DNA from: an uncultured Caryophanales bacterium | GTDB taxonomy: Bacteria; Bacillota_I; Bacilli_A; RFN20; CAG-826 | DNA: 64,000 nucleotides | Assembly: GCA_946407815.1 (NCBI GenBank) | Contig: CAMJPB010000001.1 | Coordinates: 496,001-560,000 of the forward strand | Direction: 5' to 3' | Shown: positions 8,780 to 17,193 of the stretch, piece by piece | Layout of the letters: every line of letters starts with the position of its first letter | Numbering within the stretch: the stretch's first letter is position 1 | Position numbers and translations under genes: made by a program | The notes under the pieces: generated by a model | What the model was told of the DNA's origin: nothing | The model's input: the letters and a program-made list of their open reading frames with translations, nothing else | Database searches by the model: none

Positions 8780-8947
8780 TTAAGTGTAGTTAAATATTTC
8801 TCGCAGATAACGTAGAAAGAAGAGCGCCCACGCTTCTCACCAGATCGATTAATCGATTGGTACATGCTACTGATAACTGAACAAAAGTTATTTAGAACGG
8901 GCGCATTCGTGCCCGTTTTCTTGTCTTAGTCTTAGGAGGACAAACTT
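8780..8947 (+). ncRNA. L20-type autoregulatory leader of infC-rpmI-rplT
   Basis: A structured leader of about 170 nt between thrS and infC ends in a strong hairpin ACGGGCGC/GTGCCCGT with an ATTC loop (8897-8916) and a T-rich tail, followed by AGGAGGA (8934-8940). In low-G+C Bacillota this operon is controlled by premature termination when free L20 binds the leader, and that reading fits. The L20-binding helix itself was not modelled. Confidence 0.7.
8897..8926 (+). terminator. Attenuator hairpin in the infC leader
   Basis: Eight-base-pair stem ACGGGCGC/GTGCCCGT, loop ATTC, then TTTTCTTGTCTT. It lies before the ribosome binding site, so it acts as an attenuator. Confidence 0.8.
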
Positions 8948-9502
8948 ATCAATAACTATCCAAATCAAGGACAACAACGTCCAAACAAACAAAACCAAGA
9001 TCTCATTAATGAAAGAGTCCGTTTCCCAGAAGTCTTACTCATTGGCACCAACGGTGAACAATTAGGAAGAATGTCTTCAAAGGAAGCTTATCAACAAGCG
9101 GTTCAAGCTGAACTTGATTTAGTCTGTGTTGCACCTAACGCAAATCCACCAGTTTGTAAATTACTTAACTATGGAAAATATCGTTACGAACAACAAAAGA
9201 AAGCTAAAGAAAACAGAAAGAACCAACATACAGTTGAAATTAAAGAGATTCAATTAACTCCGCAAATCGGACAACACGACGTTGATACCAAAGCTAAAGC
9301 AGCAAGACGCTTCTTGGAAGAAGGTAACAAAGTTAAAGTTGGCGTTAGATACCGCGGAAGACAATTATCTCACGCAGAAATTGGTGAAGAAGTTATGACT
9401 AAGTTTATTGAGGCACTCTCAGATATCGCCTCTGTCGAGAAAGCTCCATTTATGGAGGGCAAATGGTTAAATGCAGTTTTAGCATCAAAAATTAAAAAGT
9501 AG
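8948..9502 (+). CDS. infC: Translation initiation factor IF-3, predicted AUC start
   Basis: Binds the 30S subunit and checks start-codon pairing. The conserved N domain (DLINERVRFPEVLLIGTNGE) lies upstream of the first ATG (9071), so that ATG cannot be the start. In frame, AGGAGGA at 8934-8940 sits 8 nt before ATC at 8948; no ATG, GTG or TTG is placed as well. IF3 genes of many bacteria use AUU or AUC starts so that IF3 represses its own synthesis. The product would be 184 residues against about 173 in B. subtilis. Linker KYRYEQQKKAKENRK and the C domain (KAKAARRFLEEGNKVKVGV) are complete. Confidence 0.93.
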   Translation: MNNYPNQGQQRPNKQNQDLINERVRFPEVLLIGTNGEQLGRMSSKEAYQQAVQAELDLVCVAPNANPPVCKLLNYGKYRYEQQKKAKENRKNQHTVEIKEIQLTPQIGQHDVDTKAKAARRFLEEGNKVKVGVRYRGRQLSHAEIGEEVMTKFIEALSDIASVEKAPFMEGKWLNAVLASKIKK

Positions 9503-9514
9503 GAGGAAAACAGC

Positions 9515-9706
9515 ATGCCAAAAATGAAAACAAAAAGAGCACTTGCAAAGCGTGTTAAAGTAACAGGCTCCGGTCAACTCAAAAGACACAGTGCTTACAC
9601 ATCACACCTTGCACCACGCAAGACAACAAAACAAAAAAGACATTTAAGAAAGGCTTCACTCGTTGATAAAACTGATTACAAGAGAGTGAAAACCTTAATT
9701 CAATAG
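9515..9706 (+). CDS. rpmI: 50S ribosomal protein L35
   Basis: 63 residues, very basic, with the L35 signature [13 protein letters not shown] and [15 protein letters not shown]. It lies 12 nt after infC, with ribosome binding site AGGAGG, and before rplT, as across Bacteria. Confidence 0.97.
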   Translation: MPKMKTKRALAKRVKVTGSGQLKRHSAYTSHLAPRKTTKQKRHLRKASLVDKTDYKRVKTLIQ

Positions 9707-9719
9707 GAGGTAAGTAACG

Positions 9720-10073
9720 ATGGCTAGAGTTAAAAATTCAGTCGCAACACATGCACGTCGCGCAAAAATCTTAAAAAGAGCTAAAGGTTACTTCGGTAGT
9801 AAACACCTCTTATTCAAGACCGCTAAAGAACAAGTCTTAAGATCACTCCGTTATTCTTACAATGACCGTAAGAACTTAAAGAGCGATATGAGAAAATTAT
9901 GGATCAAGAGAATTAATGCCGCTTGTAGAACATATGACATTTCTTACTCAAGATTCATCAATGGTCTTAATAAAGCAAACATCAAAGTTAACAGAAAGAT
10001 GTTAGCAGAACTTGCAATCAACGATCCAAAGGCATTTGCCGATTTAGTCGCTATTGCAAAGAAAGCAAAATAA
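9720..10073 (+). CDS. rplT: 50S ribosomal protein L20
   Basis: 117 residues; assembly-initiator protein of the large subunit and the presumed repressor of this operon through the leader. Signature [27 protein letters not shown] and the C-terminal [16 protein letters not shown] are intact. A strong terminator follows at 10084-10112. Confidence 0.97.
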   Translation: MARVKNSVATHARRAKILKRAKGYFGSKHLLFKTAKEQVLRSLRYSYNDRKNLKSDMRKLWIKRINAACRTYDISYSRFINGLNKANIKVNRKMLAELAINDPKAFADLVAIAKKAK

Positions 10074-10083
10074 GTTAACCAAC

Positions 10084-10112
10084 AAAAAAGAAGGACTATG
10101 TCCTTCTTTTTC
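10084..10112 (+). terminator. Terminator after rplT
   Basis: Stem GAAGGAC/GTCCTTC with a TAT loop followed by a T run. Confidence 0.9.
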
Positions 10113-10127
10113 TTTGCCTATTTTAGC

Positions 10128-10745
10128 TTATTTAACGTCAATAACGTTTCCGCCATTTGTGTCTAATAATTCATCAAAGAATTCTGCTCTTGCAACTCCA
10201 TGATATGCATCTACCCAAAGAACGCCAACACCTAAGCAAAGTGCACCAACAATATACCAACCGATAAATGAAAGATCTAAGCAGAATAATCTGAATTTAT
10301 TTCCATCCATTAATTTTCTAGATTCAGTGATTGCATCATTACCTTCGAGTCCTTTTTCTTTAACTAGATACATTGTTGCAGCATATGAATATGATTTAAC
10401 AATTCCAGGAATTACAAATAGAAGTGACCATAATAAGATATAAACGTATGTTAAAACACTTACGATAACTGTTTCTCCAAACTTTTCTTTGAAACCATCA
10501 AATAAATGATTAAAATCTGCTTTTTCATCCTGATGCCTTACTAACCTTAGTAAAACTGTTACTACACCATAACCTAATGGGCCAGCAAGAATAACACCAA
10601 CAATACCAATTGTGATACTTGCGGCGCCGCCAATAATAGCTGAAGAAAGTAGGAGCACTAACAAAACGTAAAGCCATTTGTCTCCAAATATTTTATGTCC
10701 AAGGATTTCCCTTGCATCTTTTCTATATTCTCTTGCTGTTTTCAT
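10128..10745 (-). CDS. DUF975-family membrane protein
   Basis: 205-residue integral membrane protein of unknown function. The N terminus (TAREYRKDAREILGHK) and the long hydrophobic stretches near residues 25-65, 90-120 and 155-180 resemble DUF975. The start has an AAGGAAA ribosome binding site. It follows thiI by 12 nt, so it probably belongs to the ezrA-nifZ-thiI transcript. Family assignment is from pattern only. Confidence 0.7.
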   Translation of the reverse strand: MKTAREYRKDAREILGHKIFGDKWLYVLLVLLLSSAIIGGAASITIGIVGVILAGPLGYGVVTVLLRLVRHQDEKADFNHLFDGFKEKFGETVIVSVLTYVYILLWSLLFVIPGIVKSYSYAATMYLVKEKGLEGNDAITESRKLMDGNKFRLFCLDLSFIGWYIVGALCLGVGVLWVDAYHGVARAEFFDELLDTNGGNVIDVK

Positions 10746-10757
10746 AAATTTTTCCTT

Positions 10758-11933
10758 TTAGAACAAATTGTCCTCTTTTTTAACAAATATAACTTCAACA
10801 TTATCTAAGGCTTCTTCAATCATCTTTTCATAGTCCAATTTTGCTTCGTATTCAAGGACTTTTTCAAGTGAAGGTTTAGTCTTAGGATTCTTAGGCGCAA
10901 AGATTGTGCAACAATCTTCAAACGGTCTAATTGAAATATCAAAGGTGTCGATCTTTCTAGCTAATTCAATGATGTCTGTTTTATCATAACAAACGACAGG
11001 TCTAAGCACTGGCATATTTGTAACATCATTAATGACGTTCATTGACTCGAGTGTTTGAGATGCGACTTGTCCAACAGATTCACCTGATGAGATAGCCATG
11101 CAATGTCTTCTCTTGGCGAGTCTATCAGCTAACCTAAACATCATTCTACGCATTAATGTGATTGCGTATGACTCATCAGATTGAGCATAAATCTCTTCCT
11201 GGAGTTTTGTAAATGGAATGATATTTAAGCGGATTTCTGGTTGATATTTATTCAATTTCCCCAGTAAATCCTTAAGTTTTTCGATAACCCCGACATTTGT
11301 ATAAGGTGGAGAAGCAAAGTGAATACACTCGATTTTTATCCCTCTTTTCATTAATAAGAATGCTGCTACTGGTGAGTCAATTCCACCACTTAACATATGC
11401 ATTATTTTGCCACCAACTCCAAGAGGATAACCTCCAGCACCTTTGTATGTGTGAGTGAAAATGTAGGCACCTTCATTTCTAATCTCAATTGAGACTAAAA
11501 TGTCAGGATTATGAACATCAACCTTTAAGTCTGTGTTTTGTAAGATGACTTTAGCGATTTCTCTATTGAGCTGATCAGAAATCATTGGGTATTTCTTGTT
11601 TGCTCTTTTAGAGTGAACCTTAAATGTTTTTCCTTCTTCTTGTTTAACAAGTTCAAGACAAACTTTTCTTAAGTTCTCAATATCTTCACTAGTCTTTAAG
11701 ACTAAAGACAAACCTTGAATACCTGAAACATCCTGTAAAACTTCAATAACTTTTTGAGGATCGTTATCATTAAGTTTTACATAAATATGGTCGAATTGAG
11801 ATATAATCTCAACATCCTTAAAATCTGCTAAGGCAGCCTTTATATTGTTTGCTAAAACTTTAATGAACTCTTTTTTATTTTTACCTTTGGTAGACAATTC
11901 ACCAAAGCGCACCATTATATGATCGTATTTCAT
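10758..11933 (-). CDS. thiI: tRNA 4-thiouridine synthase ThiI
   Basis: Adenylates U8 of tRNA and inserts sulfur supplied by a cysteine desulfurase. N-terminal ferredoxin-like and THUMP domains (1-165) are followed by the PP-loop SGGIDSP near 182. A CysCys pair (EDCCTIFAP, near 341) matches the position of the catalytic Cys in the family. There is no rhodanese domain, as is usual in Bacillota. Its start overlaps the end of the desulfurase gene by 4 nt, matching the dedicated NifZ-ThiI pair of B. subtilis. Confidence 0.96.
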   Translation of the reverse strand: MKYDHIMVRFGELSTKGKNKKEFIKVLANNIKAALADFKDVEIISQFDHIYVKLNDNDPQKVIEVLQDVSGIQGLSLVLKTSEDIENLRKVCLELVKQEEGKTFKVHSKRANKKYPMISDQLNREIAKVILQNTDLKVDVHNPDILVSIEIRNEGAYIFTHTYKGAGGYPLGVGGKIMHMLSGGIDSPVAAFLLMKRGIKIECIHFASPPYTNVGVIEKLKDLLGKLNKYQPEIRLNIIPFTKLQEEIYAQSDESYAITLMRRMMFRLADRLAKRRHCMAISSGESVGQVASQTLESMNVINDVTNMPVLRPVVCYDKTDIIELARKIDTFDISIRPFEDCCTIFAPKNPKTKPSLEKVLEYEAKLDYEKMIEEALDNVEVIFVKKEDNLF

Positions 11934-13051
11934 TTAATTGCCTCCAAAATATTTTTTAATTCTTTAATGAAAGTTTCTAACTCGGAAAATGTTGTCTCAT
12001 CAGAGAAGGAAACGCGGATTGTATTATGCGCCAATTTCTCATCTTTTCCTAAAGCTGCAACGACATAAGAATAAGCTTCTCTTTTTGAATGACATGCGCT
12101 GACGGAACTGACATAAATACCTTTATTTGATAACGCTTCAACCACTACTGCAGCCTTCTTTTCGCTCAAAGAAAAGTTAACAATATAAGGTGAGCATTTA
12201 TCGTTAGAATTTAGCAAAATTCCCGGGATTTCCTGGAGATTTTTCACTAAAAAGTCCCGTTTTTCCTGCATATTTTTGATTGGGAAGCTATCTTTAATCG
12301 CACGAGCTAATGCGCACGCAAGAGCAACCGAAACGGTTCCGCCTCTAGCACCAAACTCTTGATCTCCACCACTTAAAACTGATTCAAAACTAATTGAAGA
12401 TTTAGCAATTAAAGCGCCTGAACCTTTTAAGCCATGAATCTTGTGAGCAGAGACAACAAACATATCGATGTCTGAATAATCAACATCTGTTTTTCCGACA
12501 TCTTGAGTTGTATCAACGTGGAAAACGATTTTTGGATTTTTATGAACTACTTTAGCTAATTCTTTAATTGGATTAATAGAGCCAATTTCATTGTTCGTTC
12601 CAATCAAAGAAACAAGGATTGTATCTTTTCTGATGGCCTTTTCTAAAACTTCTGGAGTAATAATTCCATCGCTATTTACTCGTAAATAAGTGACTTCAAA
12701 ACCTTCTTTTTCGAGTTGTCTAAAACATTCTAAGACGGAAGGATGTTCAACATTTGAAGTTATTAAATGTTTACCTCTAGAAAAATATTTTCTAGCGTAC
12801 CCTTTAATTGCTAAGTTATTAGCCTCAGTAGAGCAGGAAGTAAAGTATACTTTATATCCTTTAACACCAAAGCTATTTATGATTGATTCTCTTGCTTTAT
12901 TTAAGTAGTTTAAAGAATCAACTCCAAGTTTATGAATTGAACCACTGTTACCGAAGTGCTCTAATTCAATGGAATTATATAAAGCGACAACCTCCTTTGA
13001 TGGAATTGTTGTCGCCGCATTATCTAAATAAATGAATTTATTATCTGCCAT
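11930..13051 (-). CDS. Cysteine desulfurase (NifZ/IscS-like) partner of ThiI
   Basis: PLP enzyme that removes sulfur from cysteine and passes it on as persulfide. The PLP lysine is in SAHKIHG near residue 203, the substrate-binding Asp/Gln region in HVDTTQDVGK, and the likely catalytic Cys in VSACHSKREAY near the C terminus. 373 residues. It sits between ezrA (11-nt overlap) and thiI, the B. subtilis nifZ position, which points to tRNA thiolation and not to general Fe-S assembly. Confidence 0.92.
   Translation of the reverse strand: MADNKFIYLDNAATTIPSKEVVALYNSIELEHFGNSGSIHKLGVDSLNYLNKARESIINSFGVKGYKVYFTSCSTEANNLAIKGYARKYFSRGKHLITSNVEHPSVLECFRQLEKEGFEVTYLRVNSDGIITPEVLEKAIRKDTILVSLIGTNNEIGSINPIKELAKVVHKNPKIVFHVDTTQDVGKTDVDYSDIDMFVVSAHKIHGLKGSGALIAKSSISFESVLSGGDQEFGARGGTVSVALACALARAIKDSFPIKNMQEKRDFLVKNLQEIPGILLNSNDKCSPYIVNFSLSEKKAAVVVEALSNKGIYVSSVSACHSKREAYSYVVAALGKDEKLAHNTIRVSFSDETTFSELETFIKELKNILEAIK
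12211..12250 (-). repeat. Recurrent palindromic motif, copy inside the cysteine desulfurase gene
   Basis: Read on the minus strand the core is CCAGGAAATCCCGGGAATTT. The flanks TTAGCAAAAT and ATTTTTCACTAA pair as an imperfect inverted repeat. Confidence 0.6.
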
Positions 13052-14750
13052 TACTTTCTTTTATTCTCTTTAAGACTAGACCTGCAAGTTTACTCGATTC
13101 TTCAAAGTCACCATTAGCAAAGTAAGTTTCTGCTTGAGCTAATTGAGTATCAATGTCTGATAAATGATATCTATGCCTATTGGCATAAAGGATTGTATTT
13201 TCAGCAAGTACCATCATATTGTAGTCAGTAGCAACTTCACCGTTTTCTAAAATTGCATTGGCAATTTCATAATAGTCATGAAGAAGTGAGTTAACCTTAT
13301 CAATATCAATTGGGCTTGATGTTAAGCACTCGTAAACGTTGTTTAAGATCTTATAGAGCTCATCAAACTTAGGTTGATACTTTTCTTTAACTTTGTTAAC
13401 GTTAATTTTTGAAACTTGGTATTCAGCAGTTTTGACTTTGTCATAAGCACTGAAAACAACGTTATAAGCTTTCTCGGCATCAGCTTTAAGTGATGAGATA
13501 TAAGAATTATATTCTTCAATATCAGAAATAATTGCGTTAGAAGCCGTAGATAATTCATTCATCTTATTAACTAAGATTGAATAAGGTTGTTTTGTAGCAG
13601 AGTGAATAAATGTATCTAATGAACGTTTCAAAGCACCAACTTTGTTGATGTTGTTTTGAATGTTATTAATCTTATTCTTGTGATCTTCATTTATAATGAA
13701 GTATTTATTAACTTCTGGAATTGTATTACGAAGTTTGATGAAGTTTCTCTCGATGAGATTAACTGTGCTATAAACCTTTTCGTTATTTTCTTCGAAAGTT
13801 TCTCTAGCGGCTTTTTCTTCATCAAATGCCGTGAAGAAAGATTCAAGTTTATTGCTCATCTCTTCGAGACGATCTGATAAGCCATTAATCTTGAAGATAC
13901 GAATTTGGTGTGTAATGTGTTCAAGTTCTCTTTGAAAATCTTCAATTGTTTGAACAACGCAAAGATGATAAAGAGGATATTTTTGAGCTACAAGTTCCTT
14001 GTAAGCAATCTCAACAGATGCGATTTTGTCTGGAAGTACACTTGAGACCATTGTGCATAATGCAGGTAAGTCTGACATGTGAATAGTGAGCTCATGAAGA
14101 ATTTCATCAATATTTGGTAGAATTGAGTTAGCTTCATCATATTGAGCAGATTCTACTAAAGACTCAAAGTCTTCGAACTTCTTATCAATGAAATCAAAGA
14201 TTTCATCAAAAGATTGTGCCATTAAAACTAGCTCGGATTCTTTAGAATAGTAGTCTTGTTTAATACGGCGTAATTGTTCTTTATATGTAAGAGCAGATTG
14301 TCTACAATCTTCCTCTGGTTTAACAACTTTTAATAAATCAGAATTTAATGAATTAACTAAATCATCATATTCATCAACGATTTGGATAACTTGAGGCAAG
14401 TTTTCCTTATAAGCCTTAAAGTTTTTCTCATCAATGTAGTCTCTAAGAGATTCGATTGCTTGTTCAGCATCACCATCGTTTTTATTACGAATGTCTTTAA
14501 ATCTCTTTAAGAACTTCGTGTGAATATCAACATAGAGCAAGTTTGTTCTAGAAATGATTTCAAGTCTTTTGACGTATTGAGCATCCTGGCCAATTAATAA
14601 GGCGTGTAAGAATTGAACACGACGATCAATCTCACGAATTTGCTTTTTATAAATTCTTTCTCTAAGCACCAAAAAGTAGATGATGGTCATGATACCAGCA
14701 AGTACTACTGCAGAACCTAAAGTAATTAAAATAATTTGAACAGGAGTCAT
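13041..14750 (-). CDS. ezrA: Septation ring formation regulator EzrA
   Basis: Membrane-anchored spectrin-like protein that restrains FtsZ ring formation and helps coordinate division. One N-terminal membrane segment (about residues 3-26, IILITLGSAVVLAGIMTIIY) is followed by some 540 residues of alpha-helical coiled coil, the EzrA layout. I chose the ATG at 14750 (MTPVQII): an upstream in-frame ATG at 14771 adds 7 residues, but TATATT ends 8 nt before 14750, fitting a leaderless start. Neighbours nifZ and thiI match B. subtilis. Confidence 0.88.
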   Translation of the reverse strand: MTPVQIILITLGSAVVLAGIMTIIYFLVLRERIYKKQIREIDRRVQFLHALLIGQDAQYVKRLEIISRTNLLYVDIHTKFLKRFKDIRNKNDGDAEQAIESLRDYIDEKNFKAYKENLPQVIQIVDEYDDLVNSLNSDLLKVVKPEEDCRQSALTYKEQLRRIKQDYYSKESELVLMAQSFDEIFDFIDKKFEDFESLVESAQYDEANSILPNIDEILHELTIHMSDLPALCTMVSSVLPDKIASVEIAYKELVAQKYPLYHLCVVQTIEDFQRELEHITHQIRIFKINGLSDRLEEMSNKLESFFTAFDEEKAARETFEENNEKVYSTVNLIERNFIKLRNTIPEVNKYFIINEDHKNKINNIQNNINKVGALKRSLDTFIHSATKQPYSILVNKMNELSTASNAIISDIEEYNSYISSLKADAEKAYNVVFSAYDKVKTAEYQVSKINVNKVKEKYQPKFDELYKILNNVYECLTSSPIDIDKVNSLLHDYYEIANAILENGEVATDYNMMVLAENTILYANRHRYHLSDIDTQLAQAETYFANGDFEESSKLAGLVLKRIKESNGR

Positions 14751-14823
14751 ATTTCGTGAATATACTATCATATTTGTTATTTGTTTTTAAATAAAAAAAC
14801 ACAATTCGAATACAAAATATATT

Positions 14824-14844
14824 GGGGATTTCCCGGCAATTTTG
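14824..14844 (-). repeat. Possible partial copy of the recurrent motif upstream of rpsD
   Basis: GGGGATTTCCCGGCAATTTTG; the minus-strand CCGGGAAATCCCC resembles the first half of the recurrent core. It lies in the spacer between divergent ezrA and rpsD, so it could also be an operator. Confidence 0.35.
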
Positions 14845-14876
14845 CCATTAATATAAATATTAAACAACATTTTTTG

Positions 14877-14904
14877 TTGACATATATTTTGAGTTAGTTA
14901 ATAA
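14877..14904 (+). promoter_or_regulatory. rpsD promoter
   Basis: A consensus -35 TTGACA (14877-14882), 16-nt spacer and TAATAA (14899-14904). It is the strongest -35 seen in the window, as expected for a ribosomal protein gene. Confidence 0.7.
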
Positions 14905-14909
14905 TATTA

Positions 14910-15060
14910 ACCGCATTGTTGCAGCATGTAAATACAGCTCGTCCGATGTCTCAACTATCGTGGGTAAGTAGCTACGCTCATAAGTGAAAACCAATTTAGA
15001 GTACATCCGGGGTTAGGAATTTACACCTCTTGCTAAATAATGCATTTAGTGAAAGGAGAA
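14910..15060 (+). ncRNA. S4-type autoregulatory leader of rpsD
   Basis: About 150 nt of structured, relatively G+C-rich leader separates the promoter from the rpsD ribosome binding site. Monocistronic rpsD genes of Bacillota carry a leader to which S4 binds to repress its own translation. I infer this from position and length; the pseudoknot was not confirmed. Confidence 0.55.
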
Positions 15061-15068
15061 CATATATC

Positions 15069-15671
15069 ATGAGATATACAGGTTCAGACTACAAAAGATC
15101 ACGTCGTCTTGGTTTTTCAGTCCTTGAAACAGGTAAAGAACTCTCAAAGAGAGCATATGGTCCTGGCCAACACGGTAATGGACGTAAGAAAAAACCATCA
15201 GAATACGGCAAACAATTGATCGAAAAGCAAAAACTTGAACAAATGTATGGCGTTAACGAAAGACAATTCCGTCGTTTATTCAATCTTGCTTTAAAGTCAG
15301 ACGAAGTTACTGGTATTGCATTCTTCAGAATTCTCGAATCCAGATTAGACAATCTTGTCTACAGAATGGGATTTGCAAGAACTCGTAGAGCTGCAAGACA
15401 ACTCGTCAACCATGGTCACATCACCGTTAACGGTGCAAAAGTTGATATTCCATCATACCTTTGCAAAGTTGGTGATAAAATTGCTCTCAAAGAAGGTCAC
15501 GATCTCAAGGTCGTTAAAGAATCTCTTGAAAGCAAACCAGCTTCAGTTGCTTATGTCGAAGTCGATGCTTCAAAACTCGAAGGAAAATTCCTCAGAGTTC
15601 CTGAAAGAAACGAACTTCCATCAGACATCAACGAAGCCCAGGTCATTGAATACTATAACAGAATGTTATAA
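15069..15671 (+). CDS. rpsD: 30S ribosomal protein S4
   Basis: 200 residues; primary 16S rRNA-binding protein. The start at 15069 (MRYTGSDYKRSRRLG) follows AAAGGAGA and gives the family's length; an earlier in-frame ATG at 15030 would add 13 unrelated residues within the leader. The RNA-binding S4 domain is at 90-155 (RLDNLVYRMGFARTRRAARQ). It is not in an operon with other ribosomal proteins, as in B. subtilis. Confidence 0.97.
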   Translation: MRYTGSDYKRSRRLGFSVLETGKELSKRAYGPGQHGNGRKKKPSEYGKQLIEKQKLEQMYGVNERQFRRLFNLALKSDEVTGIAFFRILESRLDNLVYRMGFARTRRAARQLVNHGHITVNGAKVDIPSYLCKVGDKIALKEGHDLKVVKESLESKPASVAYVEVDASKLEGKFLRVPERNELPSDINEAQVIEYYNRML

Positions 15672-15696
15672 TCGTTCACTGAATATGAGCAAAATA

Positions 15697-15730
15697 AAAG
15701 GATTCGGTCACTCGATCGAATCCTTTTTAT
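15697..15730 (+). terminator. Terminator after rpsD
   Basis: Stem AAAGGATTCG/CGAATCCTTT followed by T-rich sequence. Its A-rich 5' side lets it also serve the minus-strand gene ending at 15736. Confidence 0.85.
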
Positions 15731-15735
15731 TTTTG

Positions 15736-15936
15736 TTATTTATCCATGATTAGGAGTGCTGCAGACATATCGCCTTGGAATAAAATTTTGCCATAGAAGT
15801 CTTTAGTTCTATTGGAGCTCTTCTCATATTTTCCAAGAATTCTTCCATAGAAGTCTTTGACGACTTTATCACCGTTACTTTGGGTTTCAATTGTCCCTAA
15901 GCATCTTCCATAAAAATCACAAATTCTTTCAGTCAT
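15736..15936 (-). CDS. Small protein of three DFYGR repeats, function unknown
   Basis: 66 residues built almost entirely of three repeats of about 18-20: CDFYGRCLGTIE, KDFYGRILGKYE and KDFYGKILFQGD, then ALLIMDK. No signal peptide or membrane segment. The repeats suggest short beta-hairpins forming a small barrel or flower-like fold; similar Asp-x-Tyr-Gly repeats occur in small proteins of gut bacteria, but I cannot name a family with certainty. Its ATG begins 1 nt after the tyrS stop, so it is translationally coupled to tyrS and probably real. Confidence 0.7.
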   Translation of the reverse strand: MTERICDFYGRCLGTIETQSNGDKVVKDFYGRILGKYEKSSNRTKDFYGKILFQGDMSAALLIMDK

Positions 15937-15937
15937 A

Positions 15938-17191
15938 TTAATTAAATTTTACTAAATAGTAATTTTTCTTTCCGCGTTTAATAACAACGTATTCACCGAA
16001 AAGAGCATCTTTCTCATCAACAACGTGACTTAAATCACAAATCTTCTCTCCGTTGATGGCAACTGCGTTGCCATTAATAAATTCTCTAGCTTCACGTTTT
16101 GAAGAGGCTGCTTTGATAGCAATTAACATGTCTTCAAGAACGAGACCTTTTGGTTGTTCAACTTTGAAATCACCAAATAATTCTTCAATATTTTCTTTAG
16201 AAAGAGATTTGATTTCGCCTGAGAATAAGACTTCAGACATTCTCTTACATTCTTCAGCTTTTTCTTTGCCGTGGATTAATTCAATAATCTCATAGGCGAG
16301 AGCCTTTTGCGCAATTCTTGCGCCTAAGTGTTCGTAGTGATCCTTAGTTAATGCGGCAATTTCCTCTAATGAATGGAAGGAGAATACCTTAAGGTATCTT
16401 GCTGCATCATCATCACTAACATTGATGAAGTATTGATAGATTTTATATGGTGAGACAAGCTTTGCATCTAAGTAAAGTGCACCACCTTCGGACTTACCGA
16501 ACTTCTTACCGTTTTGATCAAGTAGAAGTGGAACTGTGAAACAACCAACTTTTGCATCGACACCTTCAATCTTACGAATGAGTTCAAGACCAGAGGTTAA
16601 GTTACCCCATTGATCTCCACCACCGATTTGTAATGAACATCCATAATTTTGATGAAGTTTAAGGAAGTCAATTGATTGAAGAATCATGTAAGAAAATTCT
16701 GTATATGAGACACCTGCTTCTAATCTAGAAGCAACAATGTCTTTTGAAAGCATATAGTTAACTGGGAAGAACTTACCATAATCTCTTAAGTAAGTTAATA
16801 AATCCATTGCGCCTAACCACTCGTAGTTATTAAGAATCATGCCTTTTTCAGGATCTGATAAATCAATGAATCTTTCGAGTTGTTCTTTAATTGCTTGGGT
16901 GTTTGCTTTTAAAGTTTCAACACCTTGTAAATTTCTTTCTTTTGACTTACCAGATGGGTCACCAATCATTCCGGTAGCACCACCAACAATGGCAATAATT
17001 TTATGACCTGCTCTTTGAAGTCTCATGAGCATCGAAATCATAACAAAGTTACCAACGTGCATCGAAGATGCAGATGGGTCAAAACCACAGTAAATAGTTT
17101 GTTTTGTTTTTAATAATTCGCGAACTTCTTCCTCGTTTGAAAAGTCTTTAACAAGCCCACGAGCCTTTAATTCATCAACAATATTTAACAT
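15938..17191 (-). CDS. tyrS: Tyrosyl-tRNA synthetase
   Basis: Class I synthetase charging tRNA-Tyr. The HIGH motif is HVGN (in SASSMHVGN) and KMSKS is KFGKS. Tyrosine- and tRNA-binding segments (YTEFSYMILQ, IGGGDQWGN) are intact, with an S4-like RNA-binding domain at about 345-410. 417 residues, normal. It starts 2 nt after the CcpA-like gene; ccpA and tyrS are also neighbours in B. subtilis. No T-box was seen in front of it. Confidence 0.96.
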   Translation of the reverse strand: MLNIVDELKARGLVKDFSNEEEVRELLKTKQTIYCGFDPSASSMHVGNFVMISMLMRLQRAGHKIIAIVGGATGMIGDPSGKSKERNLQGVETLKANTQAIKEQLERFIDLSDPEKGMILNNYEWLGAMDLLTYLRDYGKFFPVNYMLSKDIVASRLEAGVSYTEFSYMILQSIDFLKLHQNYGCSLQIGGGDQWGNLTSGLELIRKIEGVDAKVGCFTVPLLLDQNGKKFGKSEGGALYLDAKLVSPYKIYQYFINVSDDDAARYLKVFSFHSLEEIAALTKDHYEHLGARIAQKALAYEIIELIHGKEKAEECKRMSEVLFSGEIKSLSKENIEELFGDFKVEQPKGLVLEDMLIAIKAASSKREAREFINGNAVAINGEKICDLSHVVDEKDALFGEYVVIKRGKKNYYLVKFN

Positions 17192-17193
17192 AA

